Positions 52,596-61,605 of a stretch of DNA of 64,000 bases are shown here, piece by piece. The notes beneath the pieces were generated by a model that made no database searches, was not told the DNA's origin, and was given only the letters and a program-made list of their open reading frames with translations. Position 1 is the first letter of the stretch. Every line of letters begins with the position of its first letter. This DNA comes from Parapedobacter flavus (GTDB lineage: Bacteria; Bacteroidota; Bacteroidia; Sphingobacteriales; Sphingobacteriaceae): contig NZ_JAYKZZ010000009.1 of the NCBI RefSeq assembly GCF_035818675.1, positions 1-64,000 of the forward strand, written 5' to 3'. Both the position numbers and the translations under genes were made by a program.

Positions 52596-55139
52596 ATGGC
52601 ACTCACAGCGTACAAGAAAAAGCGCCGGTTAAATGAAACCCCCGAGCCGGCCGGAGGAAAGGCTTCCGCCGCGCAACTCCGGTTCGTGGTGCAAAAACAC
52701 CATGCCTCGCGGCTGCACTATGATTTTAGGCTGGAACTTCGGGGCGTATTAAAGAGTTGGGCCGTGCCCAAGGGACCATCCCTCAATCCTGAAGATAAGC
52801 GACTGGCCATGGAGGTTGAAGATCACCCCTACAATTATAAGAACTTCGAAGGTATTATACCCAAAGGCAATTACGGAGCCGGCACCGTGATCGTTTGGGA
52901 TGAAGGGACGTATGAGCCAGTCGAAAGCAATGGCGATAAAAAAGCCATGGAGAAAGAACTGATGAAGCAATGGAAGGCAGGGTCGCTCAAAGTCGTTTTG
53001 AAGGGTAAAAAGCTACAGGGTGAGTTCGCATTGGTGAAGATGAAGGGGAAGGAAGAAAATGCCTGGCTGCTTATCAAGCATAAGGATCAGTATGCCACCG
53101 ACACAGACATTACGCAGAAAGAAAAATCGGTGGTTTCCAAACTGACAATCGACCAAGTGGCCGCCGCGGGGAGCAAGGAAGGGACTAAAACCCCTTTCCC
53201 GAAATCCATATCGCCCATGCTGGCTACGCTCGTTGACGAACCATTCGATAACCCCGACTGGGAATATGAGGTGAAATGGGACGGCTATCGTGCCTTGGCG
53301 TTCCGCCACGGAAAACAAACGGCACTGAAGTCGCGCAACAACAAGTCTTTTGCCGATAAATTTTACCCGATTTTTGAGGCCATAAAAGCGTGGGATATTG
53401 ACGCTGTGGTAGACGGAGAAATTGTAGCCGTTACGGATGGTGGGATTTCCAATTTCAATAAATTACAGAATTGGCGCAGCGAAGCAGATGGCGAGCTTTT
53501 GTATTATGTGTTTGACTTACTGTGGTGTGACGGCAAAGATACGACAGCATTGCCGTTTTCGCAACGGAAAGCACTACTCCAGCGTCTGGTACCGGCAACG
53601 GGAATTATCCGGAGCGGCTATAGCGTCGATGCGGAGGGGATGGCGTTTTTCGAAGCCGCGGGTAAACTCGGGCTAGAAGGCATTATCGCCAAACGCTCCG
53701 ACAGCATCTACCGTCCCGGCGAGCGAACAAGGGATTGGCTGAAAATCAAACTGCAAAAGCGGCAGGAAGTGGTGATTGGCGGCTTTACGCGAAATGCGGG
53801 AACATCGAAACCTTTTAGCTCCCTGTTGTTGGGCGTGTTTGATGGAAAAGATTTCAAATATGCCGGAAAAGTCGGCACCGGCTTCAAAGATGCCGAACAG
53901 CGTGAAATGCTGCAGTTGTTCAAACCGCTGGTCCGCAAAACCAGTCCGTTTGCAACTACGCCCGACCCCAATAAACCGTCGCGGTTCAGACCTCATCCAC
54001 CGCATGCAGAGGCGACGTGGCTAAGCCCCAAAATCGTGTGTGAAATCCACTACACGGAGGTGACCGACGAGGGGGTCTTCAGGCACCCGGCATTTATTGC
54101 GCTGCGCGAGGACAAAGACCCCAAAACGGTGGTGATGGAAAAAGAGATTGTTATGGATAAGGCGAACGGAAAATCAGCAATGATGGTAAAGGAAGCGCCA
54201 AACCGCGGGAGGCGCACGCTATTGAACCCCTCGGAAAAGACGCAGGTGCGGAAAGTGAACGGCAATGAGCTGAAATTCACGAACCTCCAAAAGGTATTCT
54301 GGCCAAAAGCGGGATATACGAAAGGCGACATGCTCAACTATTACCGGCAGGTGGCGAAATACATACTCCCTTATCTGAAAGACCGTCCCCAGTCGCTCAA
54401 CCGGTTCCCCAATGGCATCGACGGGAAGAGTTTTTACCAGAAAGACGTAACGGGAAAAGTGCCGGCATGGGTGGAGAAATATCCCTATAAAGCGGAAGGT
54501 GAGCGGAAACGCAAGCACTACATGCTTTGCAATAATGAGGCGGCACTGCTCTATATGGCCAACCTGGCAGCTGTTGAGATGAACCCCTGGAGCAGCACAA
54601 TCCATAAACCCGACAACCCCACGTGGTGCCTGCTGGACCTCGACCCTGATAAAACCAATACTTTCGACCAGGTGATCGAGGTGGCCAATGCCATCCACGC
54701 TTTTTTAGAAGATATCGCCGTACCTTCGTATTGCAAGACCTCTGGTTCGACCGGATTGCATATCTACATTCCCCTGGGTGCGAAATACACCTATGACCAG
54801 TCGCAGCTCTTCGCCCGCTGGGTAGCCAACGAAGTGGATACGACCTTGGATTTTACCAGCGTGGAGCGAATGACCGATAGGCGGCGTGGGAAGGTGTATA
54901 TCGATTTCCTGCAAAACCGGCCGTCGGCCACATTAGCCGCTCCCTATTCCCTTCGACCAAAGCCGGGTGCTACTGTATCGATGCCGCTTCACTGGGAAGA
55001 GGTTAAGAAAGGGATAAAAATAAGCGATTTCACCATCGCTAATGCGCTGGATCGCATCCGTTCAGAAGGCGACTTATTCAAGCCGGTGCTCGGCAGGGGG
55101 ATCAACCTCAAGAAATTGCTTAAAGATTTGCAAAAATAA
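52596..55139 (+). CDS. ligD: ATP-dependent DNA ligase D (PE-ligase-polymerase)
   Basis: 847 residues. Domain order: 3'-phosphoesterase (about 25-175, HHASRLHYDFRLEL with His35, His41 and Asp43), ligase (about 205-510, adenylated Lys227 in VKWDGYRA), and polymerase/primase (about 545-847, LDLDPDKTNTFDQVIEVANA and SGSTGLHIYIPL). It trims, fills and seals breaks held by Ku. The PE-first order is the common one in Bacteroidota. Confidence 0.97.
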   Translation: MALTAYKKKRRLNETPEPAGGKASAAQLRFVVQKHHASRLHYDFRLELRGVLKSWAVPKGPSLNPEDKRLAMEVEDHPYNYKNFEGIIPKGNYGAGTVIVWDEGTYEPVESNGDKKAMEKELMKQWKAGSLKVVLKGKKLQGEFALVKMKGKEENAWLLIKHKDQYATDTDITQKEKSVVSKLTIDQVAAAGSKEGTKTPFPKSISPMLATLVDEPFDNPDWEYEVKWDGYRALAFRHGKQTALKSRNNKSFADKFYPIFEAIKAWDIDAVVDGEIVAVTDGGISNFNKLQNWRSEADGELLYYVFDLLWCDGKDTTALPFSQRKALLQRLVPATGIIRSGYSVDAEGMAFFEAAGKLGLEGIIAKRSDSIYRPGERTRDWLKIKLQKRQEVVIGGFTRNAGTSKPFSSLLLGVFDGKDFKYAGKVGTGFKDAEQREMLQLFKPLVRKTSPFATTPDPNKPSRFRPHPPHAEATWLSPKIVCEIHYTEVTDEGVFRHPAFIALREDKDPKTVVMEKEIVMDKANGKSAMMVKEAPNRGRRTLLNPSEKTQVRKVNGNELKFTNLQKVFWPKAGYTKGDMLNYYRQVAKYILPYLKDRPQSLNRFPNGIDGKSFYQKDVTGKVPAWVEKYPYKAEGERKRKHYMLCNNEAALLYMANLAAVEMNPWSSTIHKPDNPTWCLLDLDPDKTNTFDQVIEVANAIHAFLEDIAVPSYCKTSGSTGLHIYIPLGAKYTYDQSQLFARWVANEVDTTLDFTSVERMTDRRRGKVYIDFLQNRPSATLAAPYSLRPKPGATVSMPLHWEEVKKGIKISDFTIANALDRIRSEGDLFKPVLGRGINLKKLLKDLQK

Positions 55140-55234
55140 GGTAAAATCTCCGCTATGTTGTTTTTTAGTTACTTTTATACACACGTTCGCAGTTCCTGCT
55201 CAAACGGGCAAGACGCGACAAACCAACGGATACC

Positions 55235-55669
55235 ATGGCAGAACTGAAAACAAAACCTACGGAGGCCGATGTACACGCATTTATCAACGCGTTCGTCGAT
55301 TCCGAGCAGAAGCGTAAAGATAGCTTTGAATTGCTAGATCTGATGCGTGAATTTACAGGGTATGAACCCCAAATGTGGGGGGCTTCCATGATCGGATTCG
55401 GCAGCTACCATTATAAGTCGGAGCGAAGCCGACAGGAAGGAGACTGGCCACTCGTTGGTTTTTCGCCCCGGAAGGCAGCCATCTCGCTCTATGTCTATAC
55501 GGGCAGTCCAGAACATGCGCATCTGCTCGACGACTTGGGGAAGTTTAAGATGGGCAAAGCCTGTATTTACGTGAAAAAGTTGGCGGATATCAATCAGGCC
55601 GCGCTTCGGAGATTGATGGACGCTACGATTGATTTCCTGCAATCGAAATACGGAAAAATTAACAGCTAA
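55235..55669 (+). CDS. DUF1801 domain protein
   Basis: 144 residues, a complete domain: FINAFVDSEQKRKDSFELLD, YEPQMWGASMIGFGSYHYKS and PLVGFSPRKAAISLYVYTGS. The fold is like that of the YdhG/frataxin-like family. Cytosolic, function unknown. It ends 13 bp before the dienelactone hydrolase gene. Confidence 0.85.
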   Translation: MAELKTKPTEADVHAFINAFVDSEQKRKDSFELLDLMREFTGYEPQMWGASMIGFGSYHYKSERSRQEGDWPLVGFSPRKAAISLYVYTGSPEHAHLLDDLGKFKMGKACIYVKKLADINQAALRRLMDATIDFLQSKYGKINS

Positions 55670-55682
55670 ACAGCGAGAAACC

Positions 55683-56570
55683 ATGCAACAGCTAAAAAAA
55701 GAAGACATTAAGCAAGAGGTTTTTGATCTCTACGATGATTACGCACACAACCGGTTGTCGCGGCGCGATTTCATGCAGCGGCTGTCGGCCTATGCCGGTG
55801 GGGCCGTTACCGTGCCTGCGCTCATGAGCTTCTTGATGCCCAACTATCAGGAACGCATCCAGGTTAAGGCAGGCGATCCGCGGATCACCGAAGTTTACGT
55901 CGATTATCCCTCGCCGAAAGGCGGCGGCACCATCAAAGGATTGTTGTGCATGCCGAAAGGTAACAGCCAGCCGCTGGGTGGCGTGGTGGTGGTACACGAA
56001 AACCGGGGATTGAATCCGCACATCGAAGACGTGGGACGTAGGGCGGCGTTGGCGGGGTTTGTTAGTCTCGCCCCAGACGCATTGACACCATTGGGAGGTT
56101 ATCCGGGCACCGATGATGAGGGCCGCGAAATGCAAAGTAAACGTGATCGCAACGAGATGCTCGAAGATTTCATCGCGGCAGCGGCATTTCTGAAACAACA
56201 GGACTCGTGTAATGGCAACATTGGCGTGGTGGGATTCTGTTTCGGTGGGTGGATCTCCAATATGATGGCCGTCCGCGTGCCTGACCTGAAGGCGGCTGTG
56301 CCATTTTACGGCGGTCAGCCCGCTACCGAAGACGTGCCGAAAATTCAGGCCCCGCTCCAGTTGCACTATGCCGAGCTGGATACCCGCGTGAACGAAGGAT
56401 GGCCAGCTTACGAACAGGCGCTGAAGACGAATGATAAAGCATACACCATGTACATGTATGCGGAAGCCAACCACGGTTTCCACAACGATACCACACCGCG
56501 GTTTGACCCGGAAGCGGCAACGCTAGCGTGGCAGCGGACGGTGGATTTTTTTAAGAAGTTCCTTACGTAA
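55683..56570 (+). CDS. Dienelactone hydrolase family protein with Tat-like signal
   Basis: 295 residues from ATG 55683. A twin-arginine-like segment (SRRDFMQRLSAYAGG, 26-40) and a hydrophobic stretch indicate export. The hydrolase part has VVVHENRGLNPHIEDVGRR, nucleophile Cys186 in GFCFGG, and catalytic His in EANHGFHND. Cys nucleophiles are typical of dienelactone hydrolases. The substrate is unknown. Confidence 0.88.
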   Translation: MQQLKKEDIKQEVFDLYDDYAHNRLSRRDFMQRLSAYAGGAVTVPALMSFLMPNYQERIQVKAGDPRITEVYVDYPSPKGGGTIKGLLCMPKGNSQPLGGVVVVHENRGLNPHIEDVGRRAALAGFVSLAPDALTPLGGYPGTDDEGREMQSKRDRNEMLEDFIAAAAFLKQQDSCNGNIGVVGFCFGGWISNMMAVRVPDLKAAVPFYGGQPATEDVPKIQAPLQLHYAELDTRVNEGWPAYEQALKTNDKAYTMYMYAEANHGFHNDTTPRFDPEAATLAWQRTVDFFKKFLT

Positions 56571-56590
56571 CGCGCGGCAAGACATCGCGG

Positions 56591-57373
56591 TTAAAAAAGC
56601 AGGAATAGGGTGGATATCACCGTCAATGCAATCATGGCCGTTTTGAACGTACGTTCAGGCAGGATGTGCACAATACGGATGCCGAGTATGCCGCCGATCA
56701 GGATAAACGGTAGTGCGGTGAGGTCGAGAAGGAGGCTATTCCAGGAGAGGTTGTCCCATACGAAAGCTTGCAGCGGGATCTTGAGGTAGTTGAGAGTCAT
56801 GATAAACCACGCCCCGGTCGCCACAAAAGCAAACTTCGGCAGCCGAAGTGCAAGCAGATACACAACGAGGAGTGGGCCGGCAGCATTTCCAATCATGGTC
56901 GAAAATCCCAGTAGAAAACCCATCACTGGCGCAAACCACGGCGACTCAGTGAGGGCATAAGCCCGTTCGGGATGCCTTGTGGCCACCATGGTGATGATGC
57001 CCACAAGGATACAGACCCCCATCATCACCTTGAAGCCCGATTGGGGAATGAGATGCCCGGCCATAAGAGCCACCACCACCCCCAGCAATGCCCAAGGCAT
57101 GGGTTTGAGTACCAAATCGCGATGGAATTTTTTGCGGTAGTAGATGACAGCCAGTAAATCGGCCATGCATAGCATGGGCAGCACGATGCCTGTGGACGCT
57201 TTCGCCCCGAAAAGGAGGGCGAATATCGGCACCGTAAACGTTCCGATATTCGGTACCCCTGTTTTAGACATGCCAATGAGTATGGCGCAGCTGAGAAAGA
57301 TGGCCCATTCGAGTGGTCCCTGCAGGAACCCGGAAAAATCAGGCATCCCCATCCATGTCAAAAATAACGGCAT
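56591..57373 (-). CDS. TauE/SafE-family membrane permease
   Basis: 260 residues from ATG 57373, with eight predicted membrane helices. The family's two repeats are visible at IGMSKTGVPNIGTFTVPIFA and LLGFSTMIGNAAGPLLVVYL. Members export sulfite, sulfoacetate or other organosulfur anions. No sulfur genes are nearby, so the substrate is open. Confidence 0.88.
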   Translation of the reverse strand: MPLFLTWMGMPDFSGFLQGPLEWAIFLSCAILIGMSKTGVPNIGTFTVPIFALLFGAKASTGIVLPMLCMADLLAVIYYRKKFHRDLVLKPMPWALLGVVVALMAGHLIPQSGFKVMMGVCILVGIITMVATRHPERAYALTESPWFAPVMGFLLGFSTMIGNAAGPLLVVYLLALRLPKFAFVATGAWFIMTLNYLKIPLQAFVWDNLSWNSLLLDLTALPFILIGGILGIRIVHILPERTFKTAMIALTVISTLFLLF

Positions 57374-57462
57374 AGTTGTCCATTCAGCAAAGATAGCCTT
57401 TCTGGTGGAATGGGGATGGAATAGGTTTTCCGTTGTCGTTACGAATACGTAATTTTGCCCGC

Positions 57463-58206
57463 ATGAATAACCACGATGGCTATACACCCAAGTTGCCGCA
57501 GTTTGCAGAACAGATCATCTTCGAAGATGACAACCTGATCGTGATCAACAAACCTCCTTTTCTGGCATCGCTGGATGAACGCGAAGGAGGCGAACCCAGT
57601 GTGTTGCGTTTGGCTAAAAAGTATCATTCCGATGCCCAAGTGTGCCACCGGCTGGACAAGGAAACATCTGGCCTGCTGCTCATTGCCAAAAACCCGGAAA
57701 CCTACCGGCTGGTATCCATAGAATTTGAACGCCGGCGCGTTACCAAAATATACCATGCGATCATCGGCGGTACCCATGTATTTGAAGATGTACTGGTTGA
57801 TCTGCCCATACTCAACCTGGGCAATAAAAACGTGACGATAGACCGTGCCAATGGCAAACGGGCCGAAACCTATTTCAACTCGCTCCGTTATTTTAAAAAC
57901 TTCACCTTGGTGGAATGCCGTCCCGTGACGGGAAGGATGCACCAGATACGCATACACCTAGCCACGCAACAAGCAGCCATTGTGGGCGATGCTATGTACC
58001 ATGGCAAACCGGCATACCTGTCGCAGGTCAAGAAACGCGGATTTACGCTGGGGCGAGGAAAGGAAGAGCAGCCGATTATGCGGCGCTTTGCGTTGCACGC
58101 AAAAGAATTAAACCTTACTGTAGGCGATAAGCCCTATCATTTCGAAGCGCCATACCCCAAAGACTTCGCTACGTTACTCCGCCAATTGGAGAAATACGAC
58201 GATTGA
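57463..58206 (+). CDS. RluA-family pseudouridine synthase
   Basis: 247 residues from ATG 57463. The catalytic Asp65 lies in HRLDKETSGLLL, with VINKPPFLASLD before and the RMHQIRIHLA motif after. No S4 domain. It isomerises uridine in rRNA or tRNA; the exact position is not predictable. Its stop directly abuts the stop of the convergent DUF72 gene. Confidence 0.88.
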   Translation: MNNHDGYTPKLPQFAEQIIFEDDNLIVINKPPFLASLDEREGGEPSVLRLAKKYHSDAQVCHRLDKETSGLLLIAKNPETYRLVSIEFERRRVTKIYHAIIGGTHVFEDVLVDLPILNLGNKNVTIDRANGKRAETYFNSLRYFKNFTLVECRPVTGRMHQIRIHLATQQAAIVGDAMYHGKPAYLSQVKKRGFTLGRGKEEQPIMRRFALHAKELNLTVGDKPYHFEAPYPKDFATLLRQLEKYDD

Positions 58207-59085
58207 TTAAGGGAAGAGCTTGCTGTCGGGGCCCCTTACCTCGAGTCCAAGCGCCTCATTGAGCCGATCGATAAAATAGGTGGAAAGGAGGGGGGATTCG
58301 ACTTCAATATTTTGGTGAACAAAAAAGTAGAGCGACTGCAATCCAGCGTCTCGCAATTCTTTGATGCGGGCAACCCAATCATCCAGCCGGTTCTTATCCG
58401 TTGGGTGATTGGCGCCTACATAGCGGACGAAAGCTGTAGGCGTGGTGAGGCGCATGTGCAGCATGTCCCGCCGCCCCGCCGTATCCACAAGTACATTTGC
58501 AGTTCTTCCTTCTTCCAGCAGACTATATAATTTTTGGCTAGTGGGAGCGTCAGCGAACCATTCCGCATTCCGTACTTCAACCGCCAATGGTACAGATTTC
58601 GAAAACTTCTTGACGAACGTCGCCAATCGATCAAAATCTTTCGGTTTGAAGTTGTCATGCAACTGGAGGAAACTTACACCCAGCTTCTCCTCGAATAATG
58701 CGATCGCATCAGCGAATGTGGTCATTTTCTCATCTACATTGAGCAAACGGCCATAGTGACTGATGGATTGCGGAACCTTTGGGAAAAATTTGAAATCAGC
58801 GGGGGTTTTGGCTTTCCAGGTCTCCACCTGCTGCTTGTCGGGCGAGTTGTAGAACGTACCGTTCAACTCGATGCTGTTGAATTGCGTAGCGTAATAGGTC
58901 AACTCGTCTTTGGTACCCCGCGGATAGAATCCTTTGAGATCCTGCCTGTTCCATTTAGCGCAACCCACATACACTGCCAACGGCTTGGTGGGCTTTTTCT
59001 TGCCCAATAAGGCCAGCGTATCCGGGTGGGTGGGCGGCAAGGTGAAATCTATCGCTTCCGGATTTTCAACGCTTCCGAATTTCAT
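58207..59085 (-). CDS. DUF72 domain protein
   Basis: 292 residues, a TIM-barrel-like domain: VGCAKWNRQDLKGFYPRGTK, FNSIELNGTFYNSPDKQQVE, FFPKVPQSISHY, LGVSFLQLHDNFKP and LAVEVRNAEWF. The function is unknown. It lies 13 bp after purH and is probably co-transcribed. Confidence 0.9.
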   Translation of the reverse strand: MKFGSVENPEAIDFTLPPTHPDTLALLGKKKPTKPLAVYVGCAKWNRQDLKGFYPRGTKDELTYYATQFNSIELNGTFYNSPDKQQVETWKAKTPADFKFFPKVPQSISHYGRLLNVDEKMTTFADAIALFEEKLGVSFLQLHDNFKPKDFDRLATFVKKFSKSVPLAVEVRNAEWFADAPTSQKLYSLLEEGRTANVLVDTAGRRDMLHMRLTTPTAFVRYVGANHPTDKNRLDDWVARIKELRDAGLQSLYFFVHQNIEVESPLLSTYFIDRLNEALGLEVRGPDSKLFP

Positions 59086-59098
59086 AACCGAGTTGTTT

Positions 59099-60625
59099 TT
59101 AATGTTTAAAATGCCGTACGCCGGTAATCACCATCGCTACGCCTTTATTGTTGGCCATTTCCACCGATTCCTTGTCGCGGATAGATCCACCGGGTTGGGC
59201 TACAGCTGTTATACCCGCTTCGGCTGCAATCTCTACACAGTCGGGAAACGGGAAGAATGCATCGGAGGCCATTACCGCCCCGTGGAGGTCAAAACCAAAG
59301 GATTTAGCTTTTTCAATAGCCTGTTTCAGCGCGTCTACGCGCGAGGTTTGGCCCACGCCGCTCGCTGACAGCTGACCATCTTTGACCAGTACAATGGTAT
59401 TGGATTTCGTGTGTTTAACAATTTTATTGGCAAAGAAAAGGTCGTCCAGTTCCCGCTCGGTAGGAACCTTGTCCGTAACTGTCTGCATCTGCTCAGGACC
59501 CTCTATAACGGCATCCTTATCCTGCTCGATCACGCCGTTGAGCAACGTTTTGAACTGGCTTTTGGGAAGTGTCGTTTCTTTACGTTGCAGCAAGATCCGG
59601 TTTTTCTTATTGGTGAGTATGCGTAATGCCGATTCACCGTAGGCCGGTGCGATTAATACCTCGAAGAAAAGTTTGTTGATTTCGGTGGCCGTTTGCTCAT
59701 CAATTTCACCGTTGCAGATAAGCACACCGCCAAATGCCGATACCGGATCGCAAGCCAGCGCATCTTCCCATGCTGTGAGCAACTCCGAACGGGTGGCAAC
59801 GCCACAGGCATTCGTATGTTTAAGTATGGCGAAGGTCGGCTTTTCAAATTCATCAATGAGTGCCACCGCAGCATCCACATCCACCAAATTGTTGTACGAT
59901 AGTTCCTTTCCGTTCAGTTTATCGAACAACGCTTCCAAATCGCCGTAGAAAATTCCTTTCTGATGGGGGTTCTCGCCGTAGCGGAGCACCTGTGCCCGCT
60001 GCTCACTTTTTTTGAATACCTGTAGCGGCTCCTTTTGGTTAAAGTAATTGAATATCGCCGAGTCGTAATGTGACGATACGTTGAATGCACGTTTTGCCAG
60101 TTCCTTCCGATGGTCAACGAAAGTATAACCCTCGTTCTCGGCGAGGATATCTTCAAGGTATTGATAGTCATCTTTGGAGGCAATGATGGCCACATCGTTG
60201 AAGTTTTTGGCTGCCGCGCGGATAAGCGAGATGCCACCAATATCTATTTTTTCGATGATATCCTGCTCAGACGCGCCCGATGCGACGGTTTCTTCGAAAG
60301 GATAGAGGTCTACGATGACCAGGTCGATTTCGGGAATTTCGTATTCCTGCAATTGCTGGCTATCAGCCTCCAAGGGCCTCCGCGACAGGATGCCGCCGAA
60401 CACCTTGGGGTGGAGGGTCTTCACGCGTCCACCCAAGATGGAAGGGTAACCGGTGAGGTCTTCCACGGGAACGACATCGTGGCCCAGCTCGCGGATAAAT
60501 GTTTCCGTGCCACCGGTAGAATAAAAGGTGACACCTTGCTTGTTCAATAGGTTAATTAAAGGTGCAAGGCCATCTTTGTAGTATACGGAGACCAGTGCAT
60601 TTTTGATTTTTACGGGATGGCTCAT
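59099..60625 (-). CDS. purH: Bifunctional AICAR transformylase / IMP cyclohydrolase PurH
   Basis: 508 residues. The N-terminal IMP cyclohydrolase part (NALVSVYYKDGLAPLINLLN, YSTGGTETFI, GGRVKTLHPKVFGGILSRR) is followed by the AICAR transformylase part (ILKHTNACGVATRSELLTAW, SDAFFPFPDCVEIAAEAGI, QPGGSIRDKESVEMAN). It performs the last two steps of IMP synthesis. It follows purN on the same strand. Confidence 0.97.
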   Translation of the reverse strand: MSHPVKIKNALVSVYYKDGLAPLINLLNKQGVTFYSTGGTETFIRELGHDVVPVEDLTGYPSILGGRVKTLHPKVFGGILSRRPLEADSQQLQEYEIPEIDLVIVDLYPFEETVASGASEQDIIEKIDIGGISLIRAAAKNFNDVAIIASKDDYQYLEDILAENEGYTFVDHRKELAKRAFNVSSHYDSAIFNYFNQKEPLQVFKKSEQRAQVLRYGENPHQKGIFYGDLEALFDKLNGKELSYNNLVDVDAAVALIDEFEKPTFAILKHTNACGVATRSELLTAWEDALACDPVSAFGGVLICNGEIDEQTATEINKLFFEVLIAPAYGESALRILTNKKNRILLQRKETTLPKSQFKTLLNGVIEQDKDAVIEGPEQMQTVTDKVPTERELDDLFFANKIVKHTKSNTIVLVKDGQLSASGVGQTSRVDALKQAIEKAKSFGFDLHGAVMASDAFFPFPDCVEIAAEAGITAVAQPGGSIRDKESVEMANNKGVAMVITGVRHFKH

Positions 60626-60679
60626 TCGCTATTCAGCTATTTAGTTTATGAGCCGCAAAGATAATAAAAATCCCGTCGG

Positions 60680-61252
60680 TCACATTTTCTTCAGTAGGCT
60701 TTCGATGACTTTTGGGTAATGGAGATGCTCCAGTTGCTGGCCCTTGAACTTAATGACTTCTAAATTGTCTGTAGATTCTATGCGGAAACGGCCTTGATAG
60801 ATGACTTCTCCCTCATCGAAACGCTCATTGACAAAATGGATAGTGATGCCCGATTCCTCCTCGCCGGCGTCAAGGACGGCTTGGTGTACTCGGTCGCCGT
60901 ACATCCCCTTACCACCATAGGCAGGCAGCAAAGCCGGATGGATGTTGATGATTTTATTGGGGTATTTTGCCAATAGGTTTTTGGGAACCAACCACAGAAA
61001 TCCTGCAAGGACGATCAAATCAATCTGGAGTCGGACGAGAAGGTCAACGATTTCATCCGTTTCATATAATACGTGCCGATCGAAAATATGGGTAGGCACC
61101 TCGAAATTGTCTGCACGCTGGAGTACATAGGCGTCCGGATTGTTAGTGAGCACCAAAGCAACTTCGGCTCGGTCGTCGTATTTGAAGTGTTCCATGATTT
61201 TCTGGGCATTCGACCCAGACCCTGAAGCAAAAATAGCGATTCGTTTCTTCAC
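60680..61252 (-). CDS. purN: Phosphoribosylglycinamide formyltransferase PurN
   Basis: 190 residues from a GTG at 61252, chosen because homologues begin MKKRIAIFASGSGSNAQ; an ATG at 61324 would add 24 residues unlike the family. The formate-transfer residues are visible in the NIHPALLPAYGGKGMYG loop and the GITIHFVNERFDEGEVIYQ strand. It adds the formyl group to GAR. It precedes purH by 54 bp. Confidence 0.93.
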   Translation of the reverse strand: MKKRIAIFASGSGSNAQKIMEHFKYDDRAEVALVLTNNPDAYVLQRADNFEVPTHIFDRHVLYETDEIVDLLVRLQIDLIVLAGFLWLVPKNLLAKYPNKIINIHPALLPAYGGKGMYGDRVHQAVLDAGEEESGITIHFVNERFDEGEVIYQGRFRIESTDNLEVIKFKGQQLEHLHYPKVIESLLKKM

Positions 61253-61530
61253 GTTTTTTTGTTGAATTGATGTATTCTCCAGCAGAATGCACCCAAACTT
61301 AATAAAGTTTGCTAAATAAAACAAGACAAACGATTATCTTTGGGCGCTGCAAAAATAGTGTTTATATTGTGGTCGACCAATAATTGCAGTAAGCCCATGA
61401 ATCCTTCTAGCATGCAACACCTCGCCTGCGAAGGTTATATATTAAAATTGTGACAGCACACCCCAAGTTTTATTAATATAATTATTTAAATAATCTCATT
61501 TTTTTGAAAAAATGATTAAAAAAAATAGTT

Positions 61531-61566
61531 TTTGTTGCGAATGTCAATATTTTATGCGTTACTTTG
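61531..61566 (+). promoter_or_regulatory. Candidate Bacteroidota-type promoter of asnB
   Basis: TTTGTTG (61531) and TTACTTTG (61559-61566) match the -33 TTTG and -7 TAnnTTTG boxes loosely, at a spacing of about 21-24. It is 40 bp upstream of the asnB start. The 61325-61605 gap shows no gene. Confidence 0.4.
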
Positions 61567-61605
61567 CAACATTAGCAATAATGAATATTTAACTGTATTA
61601 CATTT